A DNA stretch of 49,407 nt from Candidatus Danuiimicrobium aquiferis (GTDB lineage: Bacteria > Omnitrophota > Omnitrophia > Omnitrophales > Danuiimicrobiaceae). The stretch is from NCBI GenBank assembly GCA_001804285.1, contig MHFR01000044.1:7285-56691 (forward strand). Direction: 5' to 3'. This document shows, one piece after another, positions 39,119-47,860 of this stretch. The notes beneath the pieces were generated by a model. The model saw nothing but the letters and a program-made list of their open reading frames with translations, was not told where the DNA came from and made no database searches. A program made the position numbers and the translations under genes. How positions within the stretch are numbered: the first letter of the stretch is position 1; every line of letters begins with the position of its first letter.

Positions 39119-39173
39119 TTCGTATATCGTTGTTCGTCCATCGTAGATCGTCGTGCAAACGATCCATGGCCTG

Positions 39174-39202
39174 TTGACGTATCATTCGTTCTGTGTTAAT
39201 AT
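39174..39202 (+). promoter_or_regulatory. Promoter of the toxin-antitoxin pair
   Basis: TTGACG, exactly 17 nt, TAATAT. The palindrome ACAGCTGT lies just downstream and is a candidate operator for the RHH antitoxin. Confidence 0.7.
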
Positions 39203-39243
39203 TTCTTACAGCTGTATTAATAATTATGACAAAAGGAGGCTGT

Positions 39244-39465
39244 ATGGCACGTTATCCAGTGAGCATTAGTTTTGGCGAGGCAGAACTGAAAGAGTTGGAC
39301 CGGCTGGCGAAAAAATTTCAGCAGACACGTTCAGGCGTGTTGAAGGTCGCTCTGCAAGAGTACCTTCGAAAGTTGAAATTTAAACAGCTTCGGGAAATAG
39401 GAAAAGCGGTAGCTCAAGGGAAAGGTTATTTTACGGATCAGGATATTTACCGGGATATATCATGA
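39244..39465 (+). CDS. CopG/RHH-type antitoxin
   Basis: A 73-residue protein. The N-terminal strand RYPVSISFGEAELKELDRLAKK followed by SGVLKVALQEYLRKL is the ribbon-helix-helix pattern; the acidic/aromatic tail would contact the toxin. AAAGGAGG lies 5 nt before the ATG. Its stop codon overlaps the start of the PIN toxin (ATGA), typical of co-translated pairs. It probably represses its own promoter. Confidence 0.82.
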   Translation: MARYPVSISFGEAELKELDRLAKKFQQTRSGVLKVALQEYLRKLKFKQLREIGKAVAQGKGYFTDQDIYRDIS

Positions 39466-39866
39466 AAGTAGTGGTTGACACGAATGTTTTGATCGCTGCA
39501 TTTTTGACAAGCGGGACAGCGTTTGAAGTGCTGGAAGTTGTATTGGAGGAAAAAATCGGGGTGTTGTCTCCGTATATCCTGAATGAGTTTGAGGCAGTCC
39601 TGAAATCGAAAAAATTCGGTTTCCCCGTACGTTTGGTTGATGAATTTGTGAAATATCTGAAAACGAATTGTTCTATCATTGCAGAGGATAAACGCTTTAA
39701 TCCGGATTTTTCTGACGCGGCCGACCGCAAAATACTCGCGCTTTGCCAAACGATTGGTGCGGATATGTTTTTGACGGGCGATAAAGAGCTTTTGGCGTTA
39801 AAACAGATTGGGCAAACGCCTATTGTGTCTCCTTCCGAATTCTGGAAGCAAAAACGATCAATATAA
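39462..39866 (+). CDS. PIN-domain toxin (putative ribonuclease)
   Basis: 134 residues of the COG1569-like PIN family. VVVDTNVLIAAF gives the first active-site Asp (Asp6), ILNEFEAVL the Glu, and FSDAADRKILALC and FLTGDKELL the further acidic residues. It would cut RNA when freed from the antitoxin encoded immediately upstream. All expected acidic residues are present. Confidence 0.87.
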   Translation: MKVVVDTNVLIAAFLTSGTAFEVLEVVLEEKIGVLSPYILNEFEAVLKSKKFGFPVRLVDEFVKYLKTNCSIIAEDKRFNPDFSDAADRKILALCQTIGADMFLTGDKELLALKQIGQTPIVSPSEFWKQKRSI

Positions 39867-39874
39867 AACTCCTA

Positions 39875-39911
39875 AGATTTCGAGCGCGCGCTCGAAATTG
39901 GCTTAGGGTGG
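39875..39911. terminator. Hairpin after the toxin gene
   Basis: CCTAAG ... CTTAGG enclosing the perfect palindrome ATTTCGAGCGCGCGCTCGAAAT. It is a strong structure but has no T-run, so terminator function is inferred. Confidence 0.5.
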
Positions 39912-39944
39912 CCGTGAATTAACTGGAGTTTGAACATTTTTTCT

Positions 39945-40112
39945 TCCCCCTTGATGGGGGGGATGTCCACCTAACATCCGCCAAAATACGCGTCGGACTC
40001 GCCGCGCTGTTTGGCGAGAGCTGGCGGATCCACCGTCCTGTTGGGCGGAAAAGTGGGGGTGATATTTCAGAATCCCCCCATCCCAACCTTCCCCCGCAAG
40101 GGGGGAAGGAAA
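39945..40112. repeat. Intergenic repeat cluster
   Basis: Between the toxin and nitroreductase genes: CTTCCCCCTTGATGGGGGG, a degenerate 42-nt double-hairpin element (39977-40018) with a half copy after it, and CCTTCCCCCGCAAGGGGGGAAGG. No gene is seen here. Confidence 0.7.
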
Positions 40113-40237
40113 ATTTGCTGAAAAAATGTACAAACTCTACGTGATTTAATCATTCTTTCCCGGCTGTTTTTCTGTTAATATATAGCCCATTAATTTAACA
40201 GTTGCCTTCGAAAATTTTTCTATCATTTGAGGTTTTT

Positions 40238-40732
40238 ATGGAAACCCTTAACTGTATATCCGCGCGAGCCTGTGTCAGGAAATACACTTCCAAAGCCATT
40301 CCAAAGGACATGATCGAAAAACTGATTGATGCCGGGCGCCGGGCGCCGACTGCGCGTGCGATTGAACCTTGGGAGTTTATTGTTGTCACGGACAAAGAAA
40401 CGCTCTCTTCACTCAGCAAGATTGCCGAATACGGGCGGTTTATCAAAGAAGCGGCATGCTGTATTGCGGTTTATTGTAAATACACAAAATATTATCTTGA
40501 AGATGGCAGTGCGGCGTCAGAAAATATTTTGCTTGCCGCTACGGATTTGGGACTGGGAGCTTGTTGGGTTGCCGGTGATAAAAAACCATATGTGACCGAT
40601 GTGTCAAAATTATTGGATGTTCCGGAGGAATTTAAACTGATTAGTCTGATTCCGCTGGGTTGGCCGGTAGAAAAGGTCGAGCAAAAAAAGAATCGCAAGT
40701 TGAAAGATGTTTTGCATTGGGAGAAGTGGTAA
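40238..40732 (+). CDS. Nitroreductase family flavoprotein
   Basis: 164 residues. CISARACVRKYTSKAIP is the usual FMN-binding start (S-x-R-x-x-R pattern), followed by RRAPTARAIEPWEFIVV, ASENILLAATDLGLGACWV and LIPLGWPVE, all family blocks. It reduces nitro or quinone compounds or FMN with NAD(P)H; substrate unknown. GAGG lies 6 nt before the ATG. A short member of the family, as is common in anaerobes. Confidence 0.88.
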   Translation: METLNCISARACVRKYTSKAIPKDMIEKLIDAGRRAPTARAIEPWEFIVVTDKETLSSLSKIAEYGRFIKEAACCIAVYCKYTKYYLEDGSAASENILLAATDLGLGACWVAGDKKPYVTDVSKLLDVPEEFKLISLIPLGWPVEKVEQKKNRKLKDVLHWEKW

Positions 40733-40734
40733 TT

Positions 40735-40880
40735 GAAATGACCAATGACCAAATCCCCCGCCAAAAAACTTGGCGGGCAGGCAATGACGCAAATAAGTTC
40801 AAAATTTGCAATTGGGAATTTATCTTTTTTGGATTTCCTTGGCCATTGGTGCTTGGGCATTGGGATTTTAGGAAATCAGG
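40735..40880. repeat. CCAATGACC/GGCCATTGG repeat, second copy
   Basis: ATGACCAATGACCAAATCCC ... CCTTGGCCATTGGTGC, TTGGGCATTGGGATTTT. Same family as 5430-5540. Fills the gap before the phosphofructokinase gene. Confidence 0.6.
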
Positions 40881-40891
40881 AATGAGGATCA

Positions 40892-42097
40892 ATGATGCTT
40901 AAGGGTCGTGCGGTGGTCGGGCAATCGGGCGGTTGTACGGCTGTCATCAATCAAAGTTTGGCCGGTGTGATTAAAGCGGCAAGCCGCGCGAAAGCGATTT
41001 CCGATGTTTGGGGAATGAGGAACGGAATCAAAGGGCTTTTAAAAGGGGACTTCATTGATCTCAAACGCCAGCCGGTTTCTTTAGTCCAGCAGATTGCGAA
41101 TCTTCCTTCTGCCGCGCTCGGTTCGGCACGGCACAAATTAGCGCCGGGTGAGGAACTTCAAATTATCAATCATCTCAGAAAATGGGATATCCGGTATTTG
41201 TTTTTAATCGGCGGGAACGACACGGCCGAAACAATTCTCAGAATTGCGGAAGCTGCCGAGCGCGAACAATATGAATTGCGGGCCATTCACATTCCGAAAA
41301 CAATCGATAATGATCTCGTGGAAACGGATCATTCGCCGGGATATGGCTCCGTTGCCCGTTTTGCTGCGATTACGACTCAGGAAGCGGGGCTTGACACCAA
41401 AGCGATGAAAGAGGTCGATCCGGTCAAAATTATTGAATTTATGGGCCGGAATTCCGGATGGATTGTGCTTGCGGCGGCGCTTCTCAAAGAGTCCGAATAT
41501 GATCCGCCGCATATTATTTTAATTCCCGAAATTCCTTTTAGTGAAGCAGATTTCATTGAGCGGGTGAGGCGCATTTATAAAGAGATCGGTTACTGTATCG
41601 TTGTGATTTCAGAAACCATTCGCGATGTGCACGGCAACCGTATCGGAGCGAAAAAGGAAGGCCTCGTAAAAGATCCATTTGGGCATCAATACGTGGAAGG
41701 TGCCGCCAATTATCTGGCCCGGCTCGTTGAAAAGAACTTAAATGTTCGCGCCAGGTTCGATAAACCCGGCACCATTCAGCGGATGTCCATTCCTTATATT
41801 TCTCCGGTAGACCAAGAAGAAGCTTATCAAGCGGGACTTTCTGCGGTAAAATGGGCTCTCAAGGGAATGTCGAAAGTGATGGTTTCATTGAAGCGGCTTT
41901 CCGGGAAGAAATACAGGATTCAATATAAACCTGTTGCGCTTGAAAAAATTCCGCACCGGGAAAGATATGTGCCGCGATCATTTTTGAATTCGGAAAAAGG
42001 CAGTGTGAGCGGCGAATTTTTAAAGTATGCATTACCGTTGATTGGAAATAAGCTGCCAAAGTTTCCGTCATTTAAAGAAATTAAATTAAAAACTTAA
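40892..42097 (+). CDS. 6-phosphofructokinase, probably pyrophosphate-dependent
   Basis: A 401-residue PFK. VVGQSGGCTAVINQSLAG is the N-terminal phosphate loop; GGNDTA (107-112) and PKTIDND (135-141) follow. Asp110 and Lys136 sit where ATP-dependent enzymes carry Gly, and both changes mark the PPi-using type. FMGRNSGW is the substrate loop. It phosphorylates fructose-6-phosphate, reversibly if PPi-dependent. AGGA lies 7 nt before ATGATG. Confidence 0.88.
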   Translation: MMLKGRAVVGQSGGCTAVINQSLAGVIKAASRAKAISDVWGMRNGIKGLLKGDFIDLKRQPVSLVQQIANLPSAALGSARHKLAPGEELQIINHLRKWDIRYLFLIGGNDTAETILRIAEAAEREQYELRAIHIPKTIDNDLVETDHSPGYGSVARFAAITTQEAGLDTKAMKEVDPVKIIEFMGRNSGWIVLAAALLKESEYDPPHIILIPEIPFSEADFIERVRRIYKEIGYCIVVISETIRDVHGNRIGAKKEGLVKDPFGHQYVEGAANYLARLVEKNLNVRARFDKPGTIQRMSIPYISPVDQEEAYQAGLSAVKWALKGMSKVMVSLKRLSGKKYRIQYKPVALEKIPHRERYVPRSFLNSEKGSVSGEFLKYALPLIGNKLPKFPSFKEIKLKT

Positions 42098-42163
42098 ACA
42101 AATTTCCATTTCGGGGTCTATGCTTTTGAAACGGGCACCGGATTTCAAAGGAGGAGAAATAAC

Positions 42164-43081
42164 ATGAAGAAGTTGTTATCGGTTTTAATTATTATTGCGA
42201 TTATTTTGGCGGGCGTCGTGCTTACCAAAAATGTGATTATGCAAGCAGCCGTCGAAAAGGGCGTCCGGCTTTTGACGGGACTTGAGCTCAAAATGTCAAA
42301 GCTCAATCTGAATTTGCGCGGAACCTATCTTAGGATTCAGGATTTGAGGCTTTATAATCCAAAGGGCAGCCCCGAGCCTGTGATGATCTACATGCCCGAA
42401 CTGTTTGTGGATTTTAGCGGCAGGGGACTTTTGAGCGGGAAATTGCATTTTGCGACCATCCGCTTGAATCTTCAAGAACTTTACATTGTGAGAAATAAAG
42501 ACGGCAAACTTAATTTAGATGCGTTAAAAGTTAAGCAGGCGTCGGCAAAGGAAGCTCAAAAACCAAAGGTCGAGCAAAAAGGAAAAGCGATGCCGATCCA
42601 AATTGATGTATTGGCGCTCAAAATCGGGAAGGTCGGATATAAAGATTACTCTTTGCGAGCGATTCCGGTTATTCAGGAGTTTAATATCAACCTGGATGAG
42701 GAATATAAGAATATTCAGAATCCGGCATATTTAGTGAGCTTTATTTTGACGAGAGCACTGATGTCGACACCGCTGGCAGCATTGGCTAATTTAAATTTAG
42801 GCAATTTGCAGTCTTTGGCGGTTTCCCAGGAGCTCGCAACCGCAGCTGTCGGAAAAGCGACTGAGGCTGTTTCAGATTTGAAACAGCAGGCAACGGAAGT
42901 GTTGACTACGATGTCTGGAAGCTTGACGGAAACTTCCGGTGCTGTGAGTGAGGGAACTCAAAATTTAGCAAAAGATTTAGAAAGTGCCGCGGGTGGTTTA
43001 AAGGATGCTGTCAGTGGGCTTGAAGATACAGCTGCCCAATTGAAAGACAAATTAAAAATGCCGTTCGGCAAGAACGAGTAA
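42164..43081 (+). CDS. AsmA-like membrane-anchored protein
   Basis: 305 residues. One N-terminal membrane helix (LLSVLIIIAIILAGVVL) and then an AsmA-type beta segment: LTGLELKMSKLNLNLRGTYLRIQDLRLYNP, VMIYMPELFVDFS, and KLNLDALKVK. The last 100 residues are an apolipoprotein-like amphipathic helix (SDLKQQATEVLT, LAKDLESAAGGLKDA). Related proteins sit in the periplasm of Gram-negatives and affect the envelope. GGAGGAGA precedes the ATG. No neighbour fixes its role. Confidence 0.65.
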   Translation: MKKLLSVLIIIAIILAGVVLTKNVIMQAAVEKGVRLLTGLELKMSKLNLNLRGTYLRIQDLRLYNPKGSPEPVMIYMPELFVDFSGRGLLSGKLHFATIRLNLQELYIVRNKDGKLNLDALKVKQASAKEAQKPKVEQKGKAMPIQIDVLALKIGKVGYKDYSLRAIPVIQEFNINLDEEYKNIQNPAYLVSFILTRALMSTPLAALANLNLGNLQSLAVSQELATAAVGKATEAVSDLKQQATEVLTTMSGSLTETSGAVSEGTQNLAKDLESAAGGLKDAVSGLEDTAAQLKDKLKMPFGKNE

Positions 43082-43118
43082 ATATTCTTTTCGATAGCAA
43101 ATGCCAAATTTTAGAAAG

Positions 43119-43164
43119 CAGGGACAGCTTCCGTAACTTCAGAAGAACGGAAACTGTCCCTGTT
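43119..43164. repeat. AGGGACAG palindrome between genes
   Basis: AGGGACAGCTTCCGT ... ACGGAAACTGTCCCT followed by TTTT; could act as a terminator for the AsmA-like gene. Confidence 0.75.
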
Positions 43165-43262
43165 TTAATTTAGGTTCGCGTGATGGGGACGGCGAGTTAA
43201 AGCTTTGATTTCCTTATCCCGATAGATTATCAGAGGGATATTCATGCGAAAGGAAGGATAGG

Positions 43263-43625
43263 ATGATGAAAAAAGTTTTTGTGATCATGCTTTGTTTTAT
43301 GTTGGTAAGTGTTCCATTCAGTTTTTCAGCGGATCCGGTTTGCGGAAAGGAAGTCCCCGAGAATTATGTTTCGGCAGCGACCGGTCAGCTTGTGCGCGGA
43401 ATTTACAATGCCAGTTTCGGATGGTTGGAATTATTCCGGCGGCCGATAGAAGCCAAGGATAAACGCATGGGAGTTGCCGACGGTGTTGCGTATTTTGTCG
43501 GAAGGACATTGCTTGGGGTGACAGAAGTTGCTACGTTCTTTGCTCCGCGCCTTCCTATCCCAAAGCTTGATTACGTTTGTCCGTTTCAGGATTTTCAGAC
43601 AAAACCGGAAAATAGGGCGGCTTAA
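43263..43625 (+). CDS. TIGR04073-like exosortase system-associated protein
   Basis: 120 residues with a signal peptide (MMKKVFVIMLCFMLVSVPFSFSA). The body GQLVRGIYNASFGWLELFRR, then DGVAYFVGRTLLGVTEVATF and a Pro-rich end, follows the pattern of the small secreted TIGR04073 family found in genomes with exosortases. No exosortase is in this window. AGGAAGGA lies just upstream. Function unknown. Confidence 0.65.
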   Translation: MMKKVFVIMLCFMLVSVPFSFSADPVCGKEVPENYVSAATGQLVRGIYNASFGWLELFRRPIEAKDKRMGVADGVAYFVGRTLLGVTEVATFFAPRLPIPKLDYVCPFQDFQTKPENRAA

Positions 43626-43693
43626 TTTTGGTTTTAGCCCTCGGATTAGTGTGAGGAAAACGTAGTATTTGTTTAGTGTTCTGAAGTTAACTT

Positions 43694-43745
43694 GCCTCCC
43701 TCACCCCTGTCCTCTCCCCGAGGGAGAGGGTTAGGGTGAGGGAGG
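43694..43745. repeat. CCTCACCC/GGGTGAGG palindrome
   Basis: CCTCCCTCACCC...CTCTCCCC-GAGGGAGAGGG...GGGTGAGGGAGG, a nested repeat upstream of the PilT-like gene. Confidence 0.75.
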
Positions 43746-43776
43746 GAATCGCTTCAAATTAATAGAGGATCTATTT

Positions 43777-44889
43777 ATGCATGTTCCGGAATATTTAATT
43801 AAATGCCTTGAGAAACTGCTTGAAATGCAGGGGCAGGATTGTTTCCTCAAGGTGGGATCTCAGCCGCGGGTTCGAGTCGGAAATGTCGTTGAAGCGTTGC
43901 CTTTTGAACCAACCAGTGAAAAAGACACTGCCCAAGTCGTTAAGGAAGTGTTGAATGAGATTCAAAAAGAACTCCTTTTGAAAAATCAGAGCGTTGACTT
44001 TGCGTTTTCCATGCCGGGAACGGAACAGCGGTTTAGAGGCAACCTTTTCCTCCAGCAAGGAACGTATTCAATCGTGATCCGGCGATTGTGGAAACATATT
44101 CCTTCATTCGAAGAGCTTCATATCCCGCCCGTAGTGAAAAAAGTCGCGCTTGAGCGTGCCGGAATTATTTTAATTGCCGGAACTGTCGGGACAGGAAAGA
44201 CGACCACGATTAATGCGATGCTTGATTATATGAATGAAAATGTGCATCGTCATATCATCACCATCGAGGATCCGGTCGAATACCTTCACCAGGACAAAAA
44301 ATGCATCGTCAATCAACGCGAAATCGGACAGGATGCTTCCGATTTTAATTCCGCACTTAAATATGTCGTGCGTCAGTCGCCGGATGTTATTATGATCGGC
44401 GAAATGCGCGATGCCGAAACGTTCAATTTTGCGCTGGCCGCGTCCGAGGTCGGGCGGCTTGTGATTTCCACCATTCATGCCAAGAACGTGACGCAAATTT
44501 TCGAACGTATTCTCGGATTCTTTCCGCCGGAACAGCGTGACGCGGCACTGAATCATCTTTGTTTCCATATTACGTGTTTTATTGCGCAGAAGCTTCTCAT
44601 GGCGAAGGACGGGAAAACGCTTCTGCCTGCATTCGAGATTTTGCTCGGGACCGAAATTATCCGGGAACTCGTTCGCGACCGGGAATTTGAAAAAATCAAT
44701 CAGGCGCTGCGGAATGCAATGCACGAGGGGATGCAAACAATGGATCAGGCCGTTTTCAAATTGTGGGAAAGCGGTGCGATTACGAAGGAGGAAGCGTTGG
44801 GGGCGAGCGAAAAACCTCAAGAGCTTGAAAAACTGATCAAAGGGATTCATATCGATGGCTACCAGGCAAAGATTTTAGGTTCCTCCTGA
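43777..44889 (+). CDS. PilT/PilU-like retraction ATPase
   Basis: A 370-residue secretion-type ATPase. Walker A GTVGTGKTTT (Gly135-Lys141; Thr stands where Ser is usual), Asp box IITIEDPVEYLH, Walker B DVIMIGEMRDAETF and the His box STIHAKN are all present. No N-terminal GspE extension, so it is the PilT/PilU rather than the PilB type. It would power retraction of type IV pili. No pilin or assembly gene is adjacent. AGAGGA lies 8 nt before the ATG. Confidence 0.88.
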   Translation: MHVPEYLIKCLEKLLEMQGQDCFLKVGSQPRVRVGNVVEALPFEPTSEKDTAQVVKEVLNEIQKELLLKNQSVDFAFSMPGTEQRFRGNLFLQQGTYSIVIRRLWKHIPSFEELHIPPVVKKVALERAGIILIAGTVGTGKTTTINAMLDYMNENVHRHIITIEDPVEYLHQDKKCIVNQREIGQDASDFNSALKYVVRQSPDVIMIGEMRDAETFNFALAASEVGRLVISTIHAKNVTQIFERILGFFPPEQRDAALNHLCFHITCFIAQKLLMAKDGKTLLPAFEILLGTEIIRELVRDREFEKINQALRNAMHEGMQTMDQAVFKLWESGAITKEEALGASEKPQELEKLIKGIHIDGYQAKILGSS

Positions 44890-44949
44890 GTTTTATAAAA
44901 TTCCCCCTATCTTGTTCTCAATTATTTAGCGTCTTGAAGTGGCGAATAT

Positions 44950-45112
44950 GCCAACTCGTGTCATGCCCGCGAAAGCGGGCATCCATAATTTCGGGATTCC
45001 CGCTTCCGCGGCACTGACACTCATTGAAAAGATTATTACTATTTAATAGGTTGTCAGTACCGTCCTTAACTTCCGATGAATTATTCATAAGTTGTTAAGG
45101 GCGGGAATGACA
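44950..45112. repeat. Composite palindromes before the aminopeptidase gene
   Basis: TGCCCGCGAAAGCGGGCA (about 44965-44982), then GGGATTCCCGCTTCCGCGG, a CACTGAC...GTCAGT segment, and AACTTCC...GGGCGGGAATGACA. The last piece contains the most 5' ATG of the aminopeptidase frame. Confidence 0.65.
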
Positions 45113-47794
45113 AAAAACAGACGACCTTTTGAGGAAATCAAAGTGGAAGAAAAACAACCCGAAACCCGGAAGCCGGTTTATCGATCCGATTATCGAGCGC
45201 CTGATTTTTTAATTCCTTCCATTCAGCTTAGCTTTGATATTTTTGAAGACCGAACCAGGGTTTATTCCCGCCTTCAAGTGAAACGTCATTCTCAAACCCG
45301 GAATGCTCCGCTTAGTTTGAATGGAGAAAATTTGAAACTCATTTCCATTCAACTCAACGGGGTCATGCTTGATTCGAGCGGATACTTTTTAACGGAAAAA
45401 ACCCTTATGATTCCGCAAGTTCCGGATGAATTTATTTTGGAAATTCAAAATGAGATTGAGCCGCATAAAAACGAGGCGCTGGAAGGTTTATATCAGTCCG
45501 GAAATATTTTTTGCACTCAAAATGAACCGGAAGGTTTCCGCAAAATCACGTATTTTATCGACAGACCGGATGTGATGAGCAAGTATACGACGCGGATTTC
45601 GGCGGACAGATCGAAGTATCCGGTTCTTTTATCAAACGGTAATGAAATCGAGCGGGGTGATTTGGAGGATGGCCGTCATTATGTTGTTTGGGAAGATCCT
45701 TTCAATAAACCTTGTTATTTATTCGCGCTCGTGGCGGGTGATTTGGGAATGATTGAAGACCGATATGTGACCAAAAGCGGACGCCCGGTTACGCTCAGAA
45801 TCTTTGTGGATAAAGGCAACGAGCCGCGTGCGCAACATGCAATGAGTTGTCTCAAACAGGCCATGAAATGGGATGAGAATGAATATGGCTTAGAATGTGA
45901 TTTGAATACCTATATGATTGTAGGCGTGGATGCGTTTAATCAAGGGGCGATGGAAAATAAAGGTCTCAATATTTTTAATTCAAGTTATGTTTTAGCGGAT
46001 CCGAAGTCGGCGACCGATGATGATTTTAAAGGGATTCAATCGGTGATCGCGCATGAATATTTTCATAACTGGACGGGAAACCGGGTGACGTGCCGGGATT
46101 GGTTTCAGTTGACGCTCAAAGAAGGCCTTACGGTTTTTCGCGATCAGGAATTTTCGGCCGATATGACATCGCGTGCCGTTCAGCGGATATCGGATGTCCG
46201 GACCCTTCGCAGTGCTCAATTCGTTGAAGACGGCGGGCCTCATGCGCATCCGCCCCGGCCCGACTCGTATATCGAAATGAATAATTTTTATACGTCTACG
46301 GTTTACAATAAAGGTTCCGAAATTTACCGGATGCTTCAGGTTTTGCTCGGGAAAGAAAAATTCCGGAAAGGAATCGAAAAATATTTCGAACTTTTCGACG
46401 GCGGTGCGGTGACCGTGGATGATTTTATTCTGGCGATGGAAAAAGCATCCGGCGAAAATCTTCAATTATTTAAGCGATGGTTTGATCGGCCGGGAACGCC
46501 TGTTTGTCGGGTGACGGTGGAATATGATCAGAAGAAAAGAGAGATACATTTAATTCTGGAACAAAAAGGAGCGATTGTTCACGGAAAGAATCATCCCGAG
46601 CCATTTTGTTTTCCGTTCTGTGTCGGATTCCTGGATGGAGAGGGAAAGGATATTGCTTTACAAGCCGGAAGAAGGGCGAATGATCCAATTGCGACAACCA
46701 ACGTACTCAAGATTCATAACGAGCGGGAAGAATTTGTGTTCTTAAATATGCTCGAGAAACCGGTTCCTTCTTTGCTGAGGCGTTTTTCGGCGCCGATCAA
46801 ATTAGAATTTGATTACAGTGTTGATGAACTGCTCTTTCTCCTTGAGCATGATAGTGACGGTTTCAATCGTTATGAAGCCGGGCATCGCCTTGCGCGAATA
46901 TGTTTAAATGATTTAGTTTTTCATTATCAAAAGAACGAAACGCTTGCTGTAAATAGTTCTATCGTAAGGGCTTATAAATATTTATTAAATGACAAAAAGG
47001 TGGACTATGCGCTTGCGGCTGAAATACTTACTTTGCCGCCGGTGAGTGTTATAGTTGAAGATATGGACATTTGCGATTTCGAAGCCGCTTTTTATGCGCG
47101 TGAGTTTTTTATGAAAACGATTGCAGTGAAATATGAAAATTTATTTTTGAGCTGGTATCAAAAATTAAACGAAATTTCGGGTTATTTGTTGGATATTCAA
47201 TCAATATCTGCTCGGGCATACAAAAATATCTGCTTGCGCTATTTGGTTGCATCGGAAAAGCGGCAGTACATTCCGGTTGCGTATGAGCAATTTCGAAGTG
47301 CTGCCAACATGACGGATGAAATTGCGGCGCTTTCAATTCTTTGCCAGACGGAGTCAGAAGAAAAAGAAAAAGCAATCCGCGATTTCAGAGCCCGTTGGGA
47401 GTCTAATCGGCTGGTGATTGATAAATGGTTTGCCGTTCAATCGTTATCTAAATTAGAAGATACGATTGACCGGGTCCGTTTGCTTGCGCGCGATCCGCTG
47501 TTTGATCCGAAAAATCCGAACCGGATACGAGCTCTCTACGGAAGCTTTTCGCAGAACTTGATCCGATTTCATGATGTGTCGGGAGCGGGTTATCAAATGA
47601 TTGCCGACCAAATTTTAGAAATTGACCGGTTTAATTCACATTTAGCCGCAAGGCTTGCGAACGCTTTTAAGAAATTCAAGAAGCTCGATCCTGTGCGGAA
47701 AGAACTAATGAAAAGTCAGTTGGATCGGATATTGTCTGCTCCGAAACTTTCGAGTGCTGTGTATGAAATCGTGTCAAAAACCCTGACAAATTGA
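45107..47794 (+). CDS. pepN: Aminopeptidase N (M1 family)
   Basis: An 895-residue zinc aminopeptidase of the E. coli PepN type, which trims N-terminal residues from peptides in the cytoplasm. The start domain YRSDYRAPDFLIPSIQLSFD matches PepN. QGAMENKG (Gly280-Glu283) binds the substrate N-terminus; His316-Glu317-x-x-His320 and Glu339 (KEGLTVFRDQEF) bind zinc. The C-terminal helical domain is complete. The ATG at 45107 falls in a repeat and has no ribosome site; a GTG at 45143 with GAGG eight bases upstream fits the family's length better and may be the true start. Confidence 0.9.
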   Translation: MTKNRRPFEEIKVEEKQPETRKPVYRSDYRAPDFLIPSIQLSFDIFEDRTRVYSRLQVKRHSQTRNAPLSLNGENLKLISIQLNGVMLDSSGYFLTEKTLMIPQVPDEFILEIQNEIEPHKNEALEGLYQSGNIFCTQNEPEGFRKITYFIDRPDVMSKYTTRISADRSKYPVLLSNGNEIERGDLEDGRHYVVWEDPFNKPCYLFALVAGDLGMIEDRYVTKSGRPVTLRIFVDKGNEPRAQHAMSCLKQAMKWDENEYGLECDLNTYMIVGVDAFNQGAMENKGLNIFNSSYVLADPKSATDDDFKGIQSVIAHEYFHNWTGNRVTCRDWFQLTLKEGLTVFRDQEFSADMTSRAVQRISDVRTLRSAQFVEDGGPHAHPPRPDSYIEMNNFYTSTVYNKGSEIYRMLQVLLGKEKFRKGIEKYFELFDGGAVTVDDFILAMEKASGENLQLFKRWFDRPGTPVCRVTVEYDQKKREIHLILEQKGAIVHGKNHPEPFCFPFCVGFLDGEGKDIALQAGRRANDPIATTNVLKIHNEREEFVFLNMLEKPVPSLLRRFSAPIKLEFDYSVDELLFLLEHDSDGFNRYEAGHRLARICLNDLVFHYQKNETLAVNSSIVRAYKYLLNDKKVDYALAAEILTLPPVSVIVEDMDICDFEAAFYAREFFMKTIAVKYENLFLSWYQKLNEISGYLLDIQSISARAYKNICLRYLVASEKRQYIPVAYEQFRSAANMTDEIAALSILCQTESEEKEKAIRDFRARWESNRLVIDKWFAVQSLSKLEDTIDRVRLLARDPLFDPKNPNRIRALYGSFSQNLIRFHDVSGAGYQMIADQILEIDRFNSHLAARLANAFKKFKKLDPVRKELMKSQLDRILSAPKLSSAVYEIVSKTLTN

Positions 47795-47860
47795 ATTGAT
47801 TGTATATCAGGCGATTCATTGGTAAAATAAAATTACGAACGCTTTAACAAGGAGTTGGTG

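Noticed and set aside
7424-39118. Giant frame as an assembly error or chance fusion
   Set aside because: A 31.7 kb frame with no stop across a dozen known domains, all in one phase, cannot be chance, and errors would break it. A chimera of natural genes cannot be fully excluded without reads.
40660-40902. 80-codon frame between nitroreductase and PFK
   Set aside because: Overlaps the nitroreductase gene in another frame and is made mainly of the CCAATGACC repeat; no ribosome site.
43168-43262. Possible riboswitch before the TIGR04073-like gene
   Set aside because: I tried to fit known c-di-GMP-type motifs and found no convincing conserved core.
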